A stretch of DNA of 64,000 bases from Alisma plantago-aquatica (Eukaryota > Streptophyta > Magnoliopsida > Alismatales > Alismataceae): contig OY856412.1 of the NCBI GenBank assembly GCA_963693085.1, forward strand, positions 1,061,792,744 to 1,061,856,743, written 5' to 3'. The position numbers were made by a program, and so were the translations under genes. Positions 1-13,663 of this stretch are shown here, piece after piece; within the stretch, counting starts at the first letter, position 1, and each line of letters begins with the position of its first letter. The notes beneath the pieces are model-generated. The model ran no database searches. It was not told the origin of the DNA and worked only from the letters and a program-made list of their open reading frames with translations.

Positions 1-1140
1 AATGTGTTCATGGCTCAGAGCACGATGTTTAGACACGTGGCTCAGTTTCAAGCGTCGTGACCTATACCAAGGCGGGCTAGGCAGAGGGTAGCCTGAGGAG
101 CTGACCCTGTGGCTTATGACCACTTCAAGCACGAGACTACGGTCCTGCTTATGTTATACTCATGTACTGACCATGAGGCGGAGAAGGTCTTGGATTCCGG
201 CTCTTCCATTGACCTTGTATGGCAGCGGCTATGGGCTTCGCAGCCGAAGGTTGGATTTGAACGGTACGATTCATTTCCTCAGGGCATAATAAAATGTAAT
301 ACAGGCGTTTAGTATGTACTATTTAAGACAAACACGAAACATTGGTTGAGGCCTTGTTTGTGTAGTAAACTTTAATTATATGCAATTGTTTGTGCATTAC
401 TCTTATGTGGTGAGTTTCATATATAGTTGATCTTGTCAATCATGTTCCCGTGGAAAACATGTTGGTTATATGCCCTTTTGATATAGCTGGTAAGCTTGAG
501 GTTGGACGGTTATTCATAACTATTTCTGTTATATTCTTTATCAGTATATCTGCTCATATAAATACTTATCTGAGGTTTTGTAGTTTTGGCGCAGAGTTAT
601 ACCTCCCGCTGGGACAATGTTCAATTGTCTCACTCCGCTGGTTTGTACCCTTTTTAGATGGTCGAGCTTGTCGTGTTGGTGGTCGCGGAGTTGCGGCCGA
701 GCAGCGAGAAGATCAGTAGAAGGCAAGCTTTGGAGACGCTGCTGTTTTGATGTTTTGGTGTAGAGTCTAGAGTCATCCCTGTACTCTCAGGTCCTTGGCG
801 GTGTTTTGATGATGTTTTACGATGTACGACCGATGTTGTTTGTATATCCTGCTACTGGCCGGATGTGGGCCTTTATATTTATGAACAGGTGGTGAACTCA
901 TGGTTATGACAGGACAGTTGTTGCTCTAAGCTGTGGCCATGTATCCAAGCTTGTGTGGATATGTACATAACATGTTTTCTTGCAGGATATGGACTGGAAT
1001 GTAATATGTTTCTCAGTTTATCAGTTTTCCGCAATTGGTTTTAATTAACCTGTGTTTTTGATAAGTTGTGGTTATGGTGATTTCCGCACGTTTTCGCGTA
1101 ACACCTCGTTATCTATGTGATAATGGGATGTGTTGCCACA
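1..1140 (+). mobile_element. 3' part of a plus-strand LTR (Ty3/gypsy type), cut by window edge
   Basis: No convincing gene is seen here. At 770-800 the sequence reads AGAGTCATCCCTGTACTCTC followed by AGGTCCTTGG, a string that also occurs, inverted, inside both large LTRs further right (near 6370 and 13970) and in weaker form near 19290. The stretch ends at about 1140 in GTTGCCACA, a plausible LTR terminus. Immediately after it, the LTR of element A resumes in mid-sequence. I infer that a plus-strand retrotransposon inserted into the left LTR of element A and that only its 3' LTR lies in the window. The internal region and the other target-site copy lie outside, so this cannot be proved here. 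Short ORFs in it have no recognisable domain. Confidence 0.5.
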
Positions 1141-1310
1141 AGAGAGGTGTGTGTGTTTCACACCATATTGGTCAGAGAGGTGTGTGTGTTCTTCACACCA
1201 TATCGGGCAGAGAGGTGTGTGTGTTCTTCACACCATATCGGGCAAAGAGGTGTGTGTGTGTTTCACATCATATCGGGCAGAGAGGTGTGTGCTTGCTTCC
1301 ATATCACTTT
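1141..1310. repeat. Tandem repeat inside the element A left LTR
   Basis: Five to six copies of a roughly 30 bp unit with the core CATATCGGGCAGAGAGGTGT, ending in ttcacac. The three overlapping plus-strand ORFs here are products of the repeat and read the same unit in different frames. The right LTR has a longer version at 8140-8395. Confidence 0.85.
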
Positions 1311-3108
1311 TGAGGTGTTTTCTTAACCTCATATCATGAAAGAGGTGTATACTACATTACCATATCATGCAAAAAGGTATAAAATCATATCCATATCATT
1401 TTATTGAAGTATGTGCATCATCATATCGGGTTAGAGGTGCTTGCTTGTGGGCTTGCACCCCATTTCACTTTTATAAGGTGATACCATCATTTTCAAGATC
1501 TAGAACTTTGTTGTAACTGTTATAGATTATGGAAACAGGTCTAAGAAACTAATAGAACTCATAATTTAATCAACTATTTCAGAAAATTTCGTAATTAAAA
1601 GTAGCTCATTAAGTATAGCAATTTAGGTGATGAATAATAACATGGTTGAGTTCAAGTTATATAAACCACCTTAAGACTAACTTCAATGCTCCAAGATCCA
1701 AAGATCCACATTCCTAAGGTTGAAGATGACTTACCAAAAGTCCAAGGCTCGTTCACAACTCCTTCATATACAATGAATCACCATGGTTAAGAAATTGGTG
1801 AAGAAGAAAAGAAAAGAAGATCAAAACCCTAAAATCATGCTTCAATCCAAGGTTGAAGATGATCATGGCCTCACCTTAGGGTTAAGTATTGAGATCCTTC
1901 TTTCTGTATCACCTTTTCGTGATACCTCACTCTTTATGCACGATATGCCACCACTCTTGGCTGATATCTCCCTCACTTGAGGTCAAAATACTTCACTATT
2001 GGCCGATATCACCTCACTAAGTCGATACCACCTTGCTTAGCCGATATGAATTTGCTATGGATGATACCCAAGGCCCTATGCATGATACCACTTCACTCCT
2101 GCATGATACCAGGACCCTATGCACGATATCTAAGAGCAAGGAAGTGGTGGTATTCGAAAAAGTTCACTAAGGGGTGAAAGAAGGGGTATATATACTTGTT
2201 GTTCATGAAGAAGTGTGAAAATGAGGTGTCATCAATTTGAGCTACTAGGTGCCATGTGTCCATGCATGGTTGACACGTGTACATGCATGCATTAACATTT
2301 ATCTTGACATGAAAAACACTTGAGGAAAATCTAGGGATGAAATTTCTTCCATTACTTATCCCTTTGAATAAAAATATATCAACAAAATCACCACTTTATT
2401 CACAACCCGATACAACTTTTCTAAGGAAGTTGTAAACCGGTACACTTCACCTCCTTGAGGTGCTTTGCACGACATGCCCTTTTCAAAGAGTCAAAAAAAT
2501 GATATGAGACTCCTCCCTATGGATCCTTGGCCGATAGGCACTCATATATAAGCTTTTCAACTTGATACAACTCAAGTTAGGATTTCATATTCAACCCTTT
2601 TCTTGGTCATTTTATCACCAAGAGTACCATCATTCATAATTGATTCAAACATGGTGTATCCTCATTTCTATCTCCACTATATGATACTAGGAGGGAGTAG
2701 GGACACTCTAGAGGTGGTAATTTTCCTATCAACCCTACGTTTTGGGTAAATTACAATCTGTACCAAAATTGGTGCACAAGGTACCAACATTATTCAAACA
2801 AGTTCAAACTTGACATTTAGGCTTTCTAAAAGCAAACACTTAACATCATTCTCTCTCTTATGATGCTAAAACACTTAAGGCACGTTCAACATGTGATATT
2901 TTACAATATAGCCTCTCATCTTGGGTAAATTGCACTTTGGTCCAAAACAAAGGAACATTGCTCAAATAGCATTTAATCAGGACCAAACTTGGAACATAAG
3001 TGTGTCACATGATAAAAAAACACCTTAGAAGATTATCTTAAAGTTATAAGCAACTTACTTAGCCAAAACAAATAGGGTTACCTCTTAACCTAGGTCAGGG
3101 TCATTACA
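1141..3108 (-). mobile_element. Element A, left (3') LTR, truncated
   Basis: This stretch is a near copy of 8140-10180, starting in a ccatatcgggcagagaggtgt tandem array and ending in ...GGTCAGGGTCATTACA. Read on the minus strand the LTR starts TGTAATGACCCTGACC. It lacks the first ~2 kb present in the right LTR (6065 onward), because a different LTR end (1-1140) occupies that place. Several divergences from the right copy show it is not very young. Within it, 1783-2180 contains short ORFs without recognisable domains; they are LTR sequence. Confidence 0.8.
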
Positions 3109-5289
3109 AGTTATAAACCCCTGACAAAGATTTCGTCCCCGAAATCTCAGATAAAGGGAGACATATATTATTCATTCATCATATCATCAAGTCTCCACAT
3201 AACGTATTAATATCATGGAGATGCCATAGAACTTTGATCAACAGAAATTTCTTTCACACAGGGTTATCATAGAATCTGTCATACAGGACACATACTCCAC
3301 TGTCCTTTTCATTATTGGTTGTAGAGTCAACTCTGTGTCAGGTAACATTTTTTTTAGTCGGAGAATAATTATGCATACCTTATTTAACTCAGGTGTCAAA
3401 CCTCACTGATTTGTCACCTTTCAACTTACATATTTATGTAATAAGATCCTTGATCTTGGGAGCTTTCCATACCCCTTATTCAGTTTGTCATTTCTCTTTC
3501 ATGGAAAGACTAGAGTTGTGTTCTGTCACCCACTTGGGATTACAAGTCTTATCATGCATCTGTTGTGCCACTCAAATCTACTGACACAACACTAAACTTT
3601 CTTATGACTTGTATCAATTATCCCTTTAGCTATTTTTTTTCTTGTCATAAGGAGAGGCTATTCATTAAAAAGGAACTATTTGAGAGGTATCCCTAGATGT
3701 TATGTATATGCTACCTTAACAATATGAATAGAGATATTCTAAGAAGTTATCTTTAGCTTGATCAACTTTTCCCAAAACAATTCTATAATTGTTCCTTCAA
3801 CCCATTCATCTTTGCTGATGTCATGTTTATGCGGGGCATAAACCCCTAACATGTGGTGTCCATACTATAGTATATAACTAGACTAATCTCAAAGTTGGCC
3901 CTTCTAGGTAACCAACATAAATCATCTGATTAGGAGTTATGCTTTTACTTTCCCATACCACCTGATATTTCTTTAGATACCAGAATTCCTTACTTTGGTA
4001 TCTATCACATGTGTCGAAAACACATCACATCCTCATCATTTCCATCTCTCTATTGTTATTACCAAAAACACACATATAAAAGGATCTCTCTTTCATCTTT
4101 AGGACATTATTTATTACACATATCTTTATCTTGGAACCAAAGTCCAAGATGAACTGATACTTTTCTAAGTATCCATCAATGGATTATTTCTAATCCATGC
4201 ACATCAAGTGTCATAGTACTCACTTGATTGCCATATCCCTAAAAGAAGAGAACACAAAGAAACATATTCCTCTTATCACCCCCACCATCACCTAGGGTTA
4301 CTCATCAAAGAGGAGAGATTATTATCTCCTCTGATTATTGCATGAACTTTCAACTATTCATGAGTCATTTACTCTTATTTCATTCTAGGTTCCTTGCCAT
4401 CAGCATAGGAATTATAAGGATGATTACATGTCATCACTCCTTTCCTTGTTATTGTCTAACATGTTCATGAATGTTTTGTGATTTTATCACATTTCCCATT
4501 TCCACATTATGGAAAAGATCTTTACCATTCACACATACTTTATCAAACAGGGATCATCTCCCTAGTTCTCATTCTCATTTCATGAGGATTATACTCTTTA
4601 CTTCCTCATACACACATATTGATCTGAGATCATCTCAGATTCCACTTTATTGCACTTAGGATGTGATACAAATGTCCATACCATATTTCCAGTTTCATTA
4701 TGCTCGCTAGATTGTCCCAGAATGACTACTTGATCAGAGTAATCAGAAATATAACAATCTAAGAGTTCCATACTCACCTTATCTTCAATAGTTGAATACT
4801 TGGCCAGGGTATACAAGTACTAAGATTAGGTAGTATGCACATTGTGTACTATCATATTCCTTACTTTTCGTATCATCCAAACACAGGATTTAATATTCCT
4901 GGATTTTCTCCAGGTATCACTTCTATACCTCATCCTCTTTCACACAGATAAGAACAATTATAGAACATTTAAAAGAATACTGAACAGAATATAAATCCTA
5001 GTTCTCATCATTTCTTCCCTATGTTCCCATAAGGAAATAAATAGGGAGGTTCATAACAGCAATCCTTTTTATGATCATCAGATAACATCAAGATAAGGCA
5101 TATCAAAATGAAAAAGGGCTCTATCTGACTATTACCCCTAGCAGTCATCCACCGATTTAGATTGACTCAACACATAGAGTCTAGTTGTTTCATGTTGTTG
5201 CTCTTGCCTTTTTACTTTATTGGGTTGTAACTTTCGTAAGCCATGTCGAGTCTGCCTTGATTGTTGGGTCATTTCCTCCCTTCTTATTA

Positions 5290-5830
5290 AACAATAGAGT
5301 TTAATATGCTCAACATGTCCATATCTATAACATGTCTTGTCCTTTTACCATGGTCTTATCGATTTTATTACCGATGTAATAGCTAAGACAGGAGTTCTTA
5401 CTGGTGGAAAGTTACGACTTTTGCCTTTATTTAGTGAATACTGCCCTGGTACACTAGGCATTTATTGCATTGGTGGCACCAAAAATCTTGTCTTTTTAGA
5501 ACAACTAGGTAAATGTCTCTAGAATAGTAGAGAACTTTCCTTAATTCTCAGCTTATTGCCCCTCCTTGGGCATTACCATCACAGATGTACTATATGTCTA
5601 TACTTTTGGCAGAGTCTTTTTTATTGCCATATGTTAACCTTCCCATATTTTCCACTGTTCCAACATGACTATGTCACTCAGGAACCCTTTCAGAACCAAA
5701 GTTTCTGCATTGAGGACTGGTAACCTAGGTTGACATGCTAATATCCAGTCTACTATATGTGTCATTGTTGTCCTAACCTACCCATCAAGAGCATATAAAG
5801 TAGGATTCTCTATCCTGATTGGGTCAAGAT
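5290..5830 (-). pseudogene. gag remnant of element A with a decayed zinc knuckle
   Basis: Between 5291 and 5338 the minus strand reads KTCYRYGHVEHIKLYC, a CX2CX4HX4C nucleocapsid knuckle in which the second Cys is Tyr. Positions 5570-5830 are a diverged, frame-broken version of the gag ORF seen intact in element B at 13035-13412. No full-length reading frame survives. Confidence 0.6.
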
Positions 5831-6047
5831 AGGAATTCTCAGGCACTCGTTCTTCTCTGTAGGATCCCTTGTACCCTCTCTTGGTGTATCAACATTGCTT
5901 TCAGCAATGTGTTCCTCGTGTTCTTCAATCATTTTAAACTTCACCCTTTCTTATGCATAAGCAGAAGTCACTATAGGGTAAACTGGAGGACACTAACACA
6001 ATCTCGTCACCTTAGTCATATGTCTCTGTAGACTCAGTGAACATTAA

Positions 6048-6059
6048 GCTCTAATACCA
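6048..6059 (-). other. Primer-binding site of element A (tRNA-iMet type)
   Basis: The minus strand reads TGGTATTAGAGC, one mismatch from the usual plant initiator-Met primer site, and lies five bases from the LTR end TGTGACA at 6065. This fixes the orientation of the element as minus and the inner edge of its 5' LTR. Confidence 0.75.
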
Positions 6060-6064
6060 AAACT

Positions 6065-9000
6065 TGTCACAACTGCCACCGAACCGACAAACAAATTGCT
6101 ACTAATTAAGCGGAATAAACATAAACAGCAGATTAAAAAATCACTAAAATTTAAAACCATTTTGCAAGGAGATCCTTGTCTAGAAAACCTTTATTGAAAG
6201 ATCCAAAACTCATACATATCATGATTTACATTGTACAACATCATTTCATCTCATCTCGAGGACAACATATAACATTTTCTCTATCAAAACACATACTAGA
6301 GCAACATAAAACCTCAAGGCATACTAGCCAAATCCTCATATTGTTCATAAAACAAACGCGTACTAAATCCAAGGACCTGAGAGTACAGAGACGACACATA
6401 GGACTTATATCTACAAGACACGACAGACAGTATACTCAACTTGAGCTATTACTGTTGTTCCTCCTATGCAGAAAGGTCTTCACCGCCCTGTGCACGTCCA
6501 CCTAAAAATTGTGGATCCCACGGGATGAGACAATTGTCCCAGCTAGAGATATAACTCTCCTCCGACCATATTATTATTGCAGATAAACATTATAAAACTG
6601 AGTGAAGGATAAGCAACATGAGAAAGATATGTTTAAGTGTAATAACATTGAAGCCTGCATCATTAGAAATAAATAGGTATGGAAATATAATCCTCACTAT
6701 ATTCAATATTACATTTAAAGAACAACTGTTGTGAAATTGAAATCAAAGCTTTCTTAACTCTTCTTCCTTATAAGAAACTATTTAAACTTATATTATCATA
6801 TTTTAGCTTATTCCCTGGTCATATGCAGTATACTCTACATATGAAGACTCGTAGTACACTACGATCACACCGTACAAGACTTAGCCGGCACCCCAGGATA
6901 GCTAAGTCTAACTACTCTCCTGGTCTGCAATAGGGAAACTGGCTCTCTGGCCTCGGCACTCCTATTGTGTCGTAAACTAGACTCCTCTAACCTGAGCACA
7001 CAGGCAGAGAGTCAAACCACCTATTACTCTAGTGCCACCAGGATCTTATCTCTGGTTGATGTTGGACAGTACATGGCTTTTCTGTGCTCTAGTGCCACCA
7101 GGATCCTATCTCTGGTTGATGTTGGACACTACAAACTATAATTTAAGAAGACTTCCACTAGGTCTTTGTCCCCCGTACCACTTGGTAGTACGATCTGACC
7201 CCCGTATAGTGGACACTTCCAGGGTTAGGTCATTTCACCCCTAAGGCGCAGACCTCACATAGGGATTCTACAGTGTTCAGGGCCCCTAAGTCTATTATAA
7301 CTTGATTATATCTTTCTCGTAGACTGATTTCTTTAACTCTGTATCTAACTGACTACTCAGACTACTGAACTGAATTCACTGTTAATACTAAACTAAATGC
7401 TCAACATATTGTTTACCCTTTTAGGGTTTCTCCTTACTCGTGCACATATAGCATTTCTCATGATTCACTGATAATATTGAACTGAATGCTCAACATATTA
7501 TTTACCCTTTTCTTAGGGTTTCATTTACCTCATTCACTTATCACATGGCAACACCCTATCCTTAGGGTTTCAGTTACCTCATTCACTTATCACATGGCTC
7601 TCATAAGGATTTCATACGACATAACATCCACCGAATAAAGACTGCTTAAATCATGTACAATCGATATATGTATGAAACCTTAGAACTGAGCTGAATTTAG
7701 GTTTTCATGACATTCACTGAGATATCATGCATCAATAATAAAATTGAATAAATAAAGTCTATCATGTCAAGAAAATCCCTTCAAATGAATTTCACGATAT
7801 CTACTCGTGAATATCCAACTTTTCTCGCATCTAGGGTTTCACCCTCTTTATTGAGATATCAAACAAACACTATTCACCTTAGATGAAATTCAAGATAGTA
7901 TCTGACATATATGTATTGGCCATTACATGTAATAGGGTACTAACCACCTTGCCATTCTTATCATCTAGTGTATTGGGTTACCCACCATCTCATTTTAGAA
8001 ATATGTACTCAACACCACGTCGTCCAATAAGTGTATGCTTAACCCAATATCAGTTTAAAGGTGTATACTTGCTACCCATATCACCTAGAGGTGTATGTCT
8101 TTGTACCATATCGACCTTGAGGTGTATCTATACTTCCATATCGGGCAGAGAGGTGTGTGTGTGCGCTTCACACCATATCGGGAAGAGAGGTGTGTGTGTG
8201 TGCTTCACACCATATCGGGCAGAGAGGTGTGTGTGTGTGTTTCACACCATATCGGGCAGAGAGGTGTGTGTGTGCTTCACACCATATCGGGCAAAGAGGT
8301 GTGTGTGTGTTTCACACCATATCGGGCAGAGAGGGGTGTGTGTTTCACAACATATCGGGCAGAGAGGTGTGTGCTTGCCTCCATATCACTTTTGAGGTGT
8401 TTTCTTGACCTCATATCGTGCAAGAGGTGTATACTACAGCACCATATCATGCAAGAAGGTATAAAATCATATCCATGTCATTTTAGAAAAGTAGGTTCAT
8501 CATCATATCGGGTTAGAGGTGCTTGCTTGTGTGCTTACACCCAATATCACTTTTATAAGGTGATACCATCATTTCAAGGTTTATACCTTTGTTCTAACTG
8601 TTATAGTTCATGGAAACAGGTCTAAGAAACTACTATAACTCATAATTTCATCAACTATTTCATAAAATTTTGGAATTAAAAGTAGTTCATTAAGTATAAC
8701 AAATTAGGTGATGAATAATAACATGGTTGAGTTCAAGTTATATAACCCGCCTTAAGAGAAACTTCAAAGCTCCAAGATCCAAAGCTCCACATTCCTAAGG
8801 TTGAAGATGACTTATCAAAAGTCCAAGGCTCGTTCAAAACTCCTTCATATACAAGGAATCACCATGTTAAGCAATTGGTGAAGAAGAAAAGAAAAGAAGA
8901 TCAAAACCCTAAAATCATGCTTCAATCCAAGGTTGAAGATGATTATGGCCTCACCTTAGGCTTAAGTGTTGAGATCCTTCTTTTTCTAGAACCTTTTCAT

Positions 9001-10180
9001 GATACCCCACTCCTTATACATGATATGACACCACTCTTGGCCGATATCCCCTTGAGGTCAAAATACTTCACTATTGGCTGATATCACCTCACTAAGTCGA
9101 TACCACCTTGCTTAGGCGATATGAACTTGCTATGGATGATACCCAAGGCCCTATGCACGATACCACTTCACTCCTGCACGATACCATAACCATATGCACG
9201 ATATCTAAGAGTAAGGAAGTGGTGGGATTCGAAAAAGTTCACTAAGGGGTGAAAGAAGGGGTATATATACTTATTGTTCATGAAGAAGTGTGAAAATGAG
9301 GTGTCATCAATTTGAGCTACTAGGTGCCACGTGTCCATGCATGGTTGACACATGTACATGCATGAATTAAAATTTATCTTGACATGAAAAACACTTGAGG
9401 AAAATCTAGGGATGAAATTCCGTCCATTACTTATCCCTTTGAATAAAATATATCAACAAAATCACCACTTTATTCACAACCCGGTACAACTTTTCTAAGG
9501 ATGTTGTAAATTGATACACTTCACCTCCTTGAGGTGCTTTGCATGACATGGACTTTTCCAAGAGTCAAAAAAACGATATGAGACTCCTCCTATGGCTCCT
9601 TGGTCGATAGGAACTCATATATAAGCTTTTCAACTTGATACAACTCAAGTTAGGGTTTCACATTCAACCCTTTTCTTGGTCATTTCATCATCAAGAGTAC
9701 CATCATTAATAATTGATTCAAACATGGTGTATCCTCATTTCTCTCTCCACTATATGATACTAGGAGGGAGTAGGGACACTCTATAGGTGGTAATTTTCAT
9801 ATCAACCCTACGTTTTGGGTAAATTACAATTTGTACCAAAATTGGTGCATAAGGTACCAACATTATTCAAACAAGTTCAAACTTGACATTTAGGCTTTCC
9901 ACAAGCCACCACTCACAATAATTCTCTCTCTTATGATGCTAAAACACTTAAGGAACGTTCAACATATGATATTTTACAATACAGCCCTTCATATTGGGTA
10001 AATTGCACTTTGATCCAAAATAAAGGAACATTGCTCAAACAGCATTGAATCAGGACCAAACTTGGAACATAGTGTGTCACATGATAACAAAACACCTTAG
10101 AGGATTATCTTAAAGTTCTAAGAAACTTACTTAGCCAAAACAAATAGGGTTACCTCTTAACCCAGGTCAGGGTCATTATA
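6065..10180 (-). mobile_element. Element A, right (5') LTR, about 4.1 kb
   Basis: On the plus strand the LTR begins TGTCACAACTGCC directly beyond the PBS and ends ...CAGGTCAGGGTCATTATA, matching the 3108 end with one C-to-T change. A length of 4.1 kb is exceptional for an LTR and typical of LARD elements. It holds the shared TGTACTCTCAGGTCCTTGG-type motif (inverted) near 6370, several TAGGGTTT telo-box-like motifs (7426, 7513, 7562, 7828), and a tandem array at 8140-8395. The ORFs at 6176-6505 and 7883-8625 have no domain and are LTR or repeat sequence. Confidence 0.8.
8140..8395. repeat. Tandem repeat in the element A right LTR, about 8 units
   Basis: Units of 28-33 bp with the core ACCATATCGGGCAGAGAGGT followed by a variable (GT)n stretch and ttcac. 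Copy number exceeds that of the left LTR (about 5-6), so the array has expanded or contracted since insertion. The (GT)n part varies in length between units. Confidence 0.85.
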
Positions 10181-10814
10181 ATGTCCTTTGCCAAGAGTAC
10201 ACAAACTGATATGGGATCCCCTTTATGGCTCCTTGGCCGATAGGCATTCCCATTTCAAGTCTACAACTGGATACAACTCAAGTAAGGGTTTCAACTATAC
10301 ATCATCTCTTGGTCTTTTCATCACCAAGAGTACCATCATTCATAGATGATTCAAACATGGTGTCTCCTTCTTTATCTCTCCTATAAATGATACATAGAAG
10401 AAGTAGGGACACTCTAAAGGTCGAAATTTGTATATCAACCCTACATTTTGGGTAAATTACAATCTGTACCAAAATTGGTACACAAAGCACTAACATTATT
10501 TAAACAAGTTCAAACTTAGAATTTAGGATTTCCACAAGCCACCACTTAGCATCATTATCTCTCTTATGATATTAAAACACTTAAGGAACATTCAACATGT
10601 GACATATTGCAATTTAACCCCTCATCTTGGGTAAATTGCACTTTACACTCAGACTATCATATAATGCACAAATAGTTTGCAATTAAGCTCACACTTGAAA
10701 ATAAACTTCATGAAGAGTCTTAATTACTTTTCAAAATATTAGAACTAGTTTGTAAATAACTTACTTAAGAACAACTTCTAGGGTTAAGCCATAACACAGG
10801 CCAGGGATGCTACA
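10181..10814 (-). mobile_element. Element B, remnant of left (3') LTR
   Basis: At 10181 the sequence jumps from the end of element A to a sequence nearly identical to 18115-18751, that is, the last 630 bp of the element B right LTR. It ends ...CCAGGGATGCTACA at 10814. This is what is expected if element A inserted into element B's left LTR; the rest of that LTR would lie left of the window. Confidence 0.75.
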
Positions 10815-12879
10815 ATTATAAACCCCTAACAAGGATTTTGTCCCCAAAATCCCAGATGAAGGAAAACAATTGTTATTCATGCATCATGCTATCAAGTCTC
10901 CTCATAATGTCTTATTGTTATGGAGATGCCATATAACTTTGACCAATACAAAGTCCTTTCATGTAGGGTCATCATAAAATCTATCATATAGGATACACAC
11001 TCAACTTGTCCTTTTCATTAACGATTGTAGTCTCAATTCTGTGCTAGGTGACACTTTCTAAGTCAAAGTAGTACTATTCATACTTTGAATAATTCAGGTG
11101 TCAAACCTCATCGACTTTACATCTTTTATATAATAAGATTCTTGATTCTGGGGAGTTTACCTTACCCCCTTAGTTAGTTTAGCATTTCTTCTCTAAGGGG
11201 AGACTAGAATTTCATTCTATCACTCATTTAGGACTACAAGTCTTATCATACTTCTGTTGTACCATTCCAATTTGCTAACACAATACTAAAATTTCTTATG
11301 ACTTGTTTTAGTTGTCTTATTTCTTGTCATAAGGAAAGGCTACTTATCAAAAAAGAACTTATCTCAAAGGTATCTCTAGATGTCATGTATAAACTGCCTC
11401 AACAGATCTAGATAGGGGTATTCTAAGGAATTATTTTTAGCTTGATAAGCTTTTTCCCAAAACGATTCTACAATTGTTCCTTCAATTGATACATACTTAT
11501 CGATGTTATGCTTATGTAGAGCATAAACCCCTAACATATGATATTCATACTATAGTTATCTGAAAATTGGCCCTTCTAGGTAACCAAACCTTATTCATCT
11601 TATCAGGATTCATGTTCTCATTTTCTTATACATTAAAAGTTCTTGGATACTAGGATTCTTTTCCTTGGTATCCATGATATGTTTTGAAAACACATCACAT
11701 CCTCATCATTTCCATCTCCACGTTGTTATTACCAAAACCAAACATATAGTAGGACCTTCCTTTCATCTTGGGATATTACCTTATCACATATAACTTGGTT
11801 TTGAAACCAAAAATTCAAGACTAGCTAGTACTTCTCAAAGTACGCATCTATAGAGTATTTCTAATCCATGCACATCAGGTGTCATAAGATTCACTTAATT
11901 GTCATGTCCCTACAAGGAAAGAGCATAAGGAAACATATTCCTTCATATTGCCCCATTTTCACCCAGGGTTGTTTATCAAAGAGAAGAGATTATCATCTCC
12001 TCTAATTATTACATGAACTTTCAACTGTTCATGAGTCATTTATGACTTTATTTATTTCCTCATCATAGGAAGGATATTCATTTCACACATTCTTTATCGA
12101 ATAGGGATCATCTCCCTTGTTCCCTTTCTCTTATCATGAGGATTGTACATTTTACTTCCTCATACACACAGACTGGTTTGAGATAAACTCAGTTTCTTTT
12201 TCATTGCAGTTCGGATGGGATAGAAATATCTATGTCATATTTTCAATTTCATTATGCTCTTTAGATTGTCTCAAAATGACTACTTGATCAGAGTAATCAA
12301 AAAGATAACAATCTAAGAGTCCCATACTTACCTTGCCTTCAATAGTTGAATAACTGGCCAGGGTATACGAGTACTGAGATTAGGTAGTATGCACCTTGTT
12401 TAATATCATATACCTTACTTTTCATATAATCCAAAATGTAGGACTTAGCATACCTAGATTTTCTTCAGACATCACTTTTACACCTCATCCTCTTTCACAT
12501 AGATAAAAGAAATTTCAAAATACATTAAAGATTACTGAACAGAATGTAAGTTCTCATCTTCCTTCTATCCTCATAGGACTAATCAAAGGAAGCTCAACAA
12601 CTACTACTTTCTTATAACTAACAAATAATATCACGAGAAGACATATCAGAATGACACAATTTCATCTGACCTGTCTCAACTCGTGGATCAATAACTGTCT
12701 CAGGTTGATTCTTTACATAAAATCTTGTTGTTGCATGTTTCCAACGTCGTTCTCTATTGTTTGGTGCACATGGACCTACTCGGGACGCCTATCCATGTCC
12801 TCGTGTGCCACTACTAAACCATTTCCTTTGAGAGTCTTGTTGACTCTGCCTCGGTGGTTGGGTCATTCTCTCCTTTCTT

Positions 12880-13412
12880 TTCAGACAAAAGGGTCTAATA
12901 TGCCCGACCTGTCCACATTTATGACATATCTTATATGCATTCCCTGGTCTTGTCGGCCTTATAACTGATGTAGAAGCTAAATCAAGAGTTCTAACTAGTA
13001 GAACATCAGGTCCTTTGCCCTTTCTTGGTAGCCACTATCGTGGTGCATTAGACGTTGGTTTCTTTGGTGGCACCAAAAACTTCCCCTTTTTAGAGCTACT
13101 AGGCATTTGTTCCTGAGTTTGGACAGATCTTGTCTTAATTCCTACTTCATTATCCTTTTTTGGATAGTCCTTTATAAAATGGCATGGTTTCCTACACCTG
13201 TAGCAAACTATGATTCTGTGTTGTAACCTAATTCTTTCAATATTTTCCATTGCTCCAACATAACTATGTTGATCAAAAATCCTACTAGAGCCCAAAATTT
13301 CATCATTGGGGACTGGTAATCTAGGTTGTATTGCTTGGATCTGATCCTCAATATGCCTCAATGTTGTCATGACCAGTCCAGTGAGAGCATTAAAAGTAGG
13401 GTTCTCTATCAT
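12880..13412 (-). pseudogene. gag-like relic of element B with two CCHC zinc knuckles
   Basis: An open 125-codon stretch (13412 to 13035) starts MIENPTFNALTGLVM and carries CYRCRKPCHFIKDY, a CX2CX4HX4C knuckle whose last Cys has become Tyr. Downstream, at about 12886-12930 in another frame, the minus strand encodes ICHKCGQVGHIRPFC, a complete CX2CX4HX4C knuckle. Gag nucleocapsid with such knuckles packages retrotransposon RNA. The two halves are separated by a frameshift and stop, and the matrix/capsid part of gag is missing, so I call it a relic. The region just after the first knuckle is Lys/Pro/Ser-rich. Confidence 0.65.
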
Positions 13413-13645
13413 GGTTGGATCAACCTAGGGATTCTTAGGTAGTCGTTCTTCTCTTGCCTGATCCCTTGTACCTTCTCTTGGTGCAACAGCATTGCTCTCA
13501 GCAATGAGTTCCTTGTGTTCTCTAGACATCTTTAAGCTTTACTCTATCTTATGCATAAGCAGAAGTCACTATAAGATATATTGGAGGACACTAGAACAGA
13601 CTCAACACCTTACTCTTATGTCTTTGTAGACTCAGCGAACCTTAA

Positions 13646-13657
13646 GCTCTGATACCT
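13646..13657 (-). other. Primer-binding site of element B (tRNA-iMet type)
   Basis: The minus strand reads AGGTATCAGAGC, one mismatch from TGGTATCAGAGC. The right LTR begins six bases further on at TGTGATGACTCG (13664). Confidence 0.8.
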
Positions 13658-13663
13658 AAACTT

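Larger units (their letters stand above)
3109..6064 (-). mobile_element. Element A internal region (non-autonomous, LARD-like)
   Basis: The left edge reads on the minus strand as GAAATCTTTGTCAGGGG running into the LTR start, preceded by GATTTCGGGGACGAAAT, a motif typical of the 3' end of plant Ty3/gypsy internal regions. The right edge has a primer-binding site for initiator-Met tRNA at 6048-6059 (minus strand TGGTATTAGAGC; canonical TGGTATCAGAGC). Only about 2.95 kb separates the LTRs. I see gag zinc-knuckle relics near the PBS side but no protease, reverse transcriptase or integrase motifs, so the element probably relied on a partner for mobility. Stretches such as 4740-4830 match 12300-12390 of element B closely. 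Confidence 0.7.
10815..13663 (-). mobile_element. Element B internal region (non-autonomous, LARD-like)
   Basis: It begins (minus-strand 3' side) with GGGATTTTGGGGACAAAAT near the LTR, the same gypsy-type tail motif as in element A, and ends at an initiator-Met PBS at 13646-13657 (minus strand AGGTATCAGAGC). At 2.85 kb it has room for gag only. A gag relic with two zinc knuckles lies near the PBS. The remaining roughly 2 kb is collinear with element A, and no pol motif is visible in either. Collinear non-coding sequence in two copies supports a real non-autonomous family and argues against random deletion. Confidence 0.7.

Noticed and set aside
1068..1339. Overlapping 69-81 residue ORFs rich in RCVC/HHIG
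   Set aside because: Translations of the 30 bp LTR tandem repeat in three frames; the same happens at 7883-8625.
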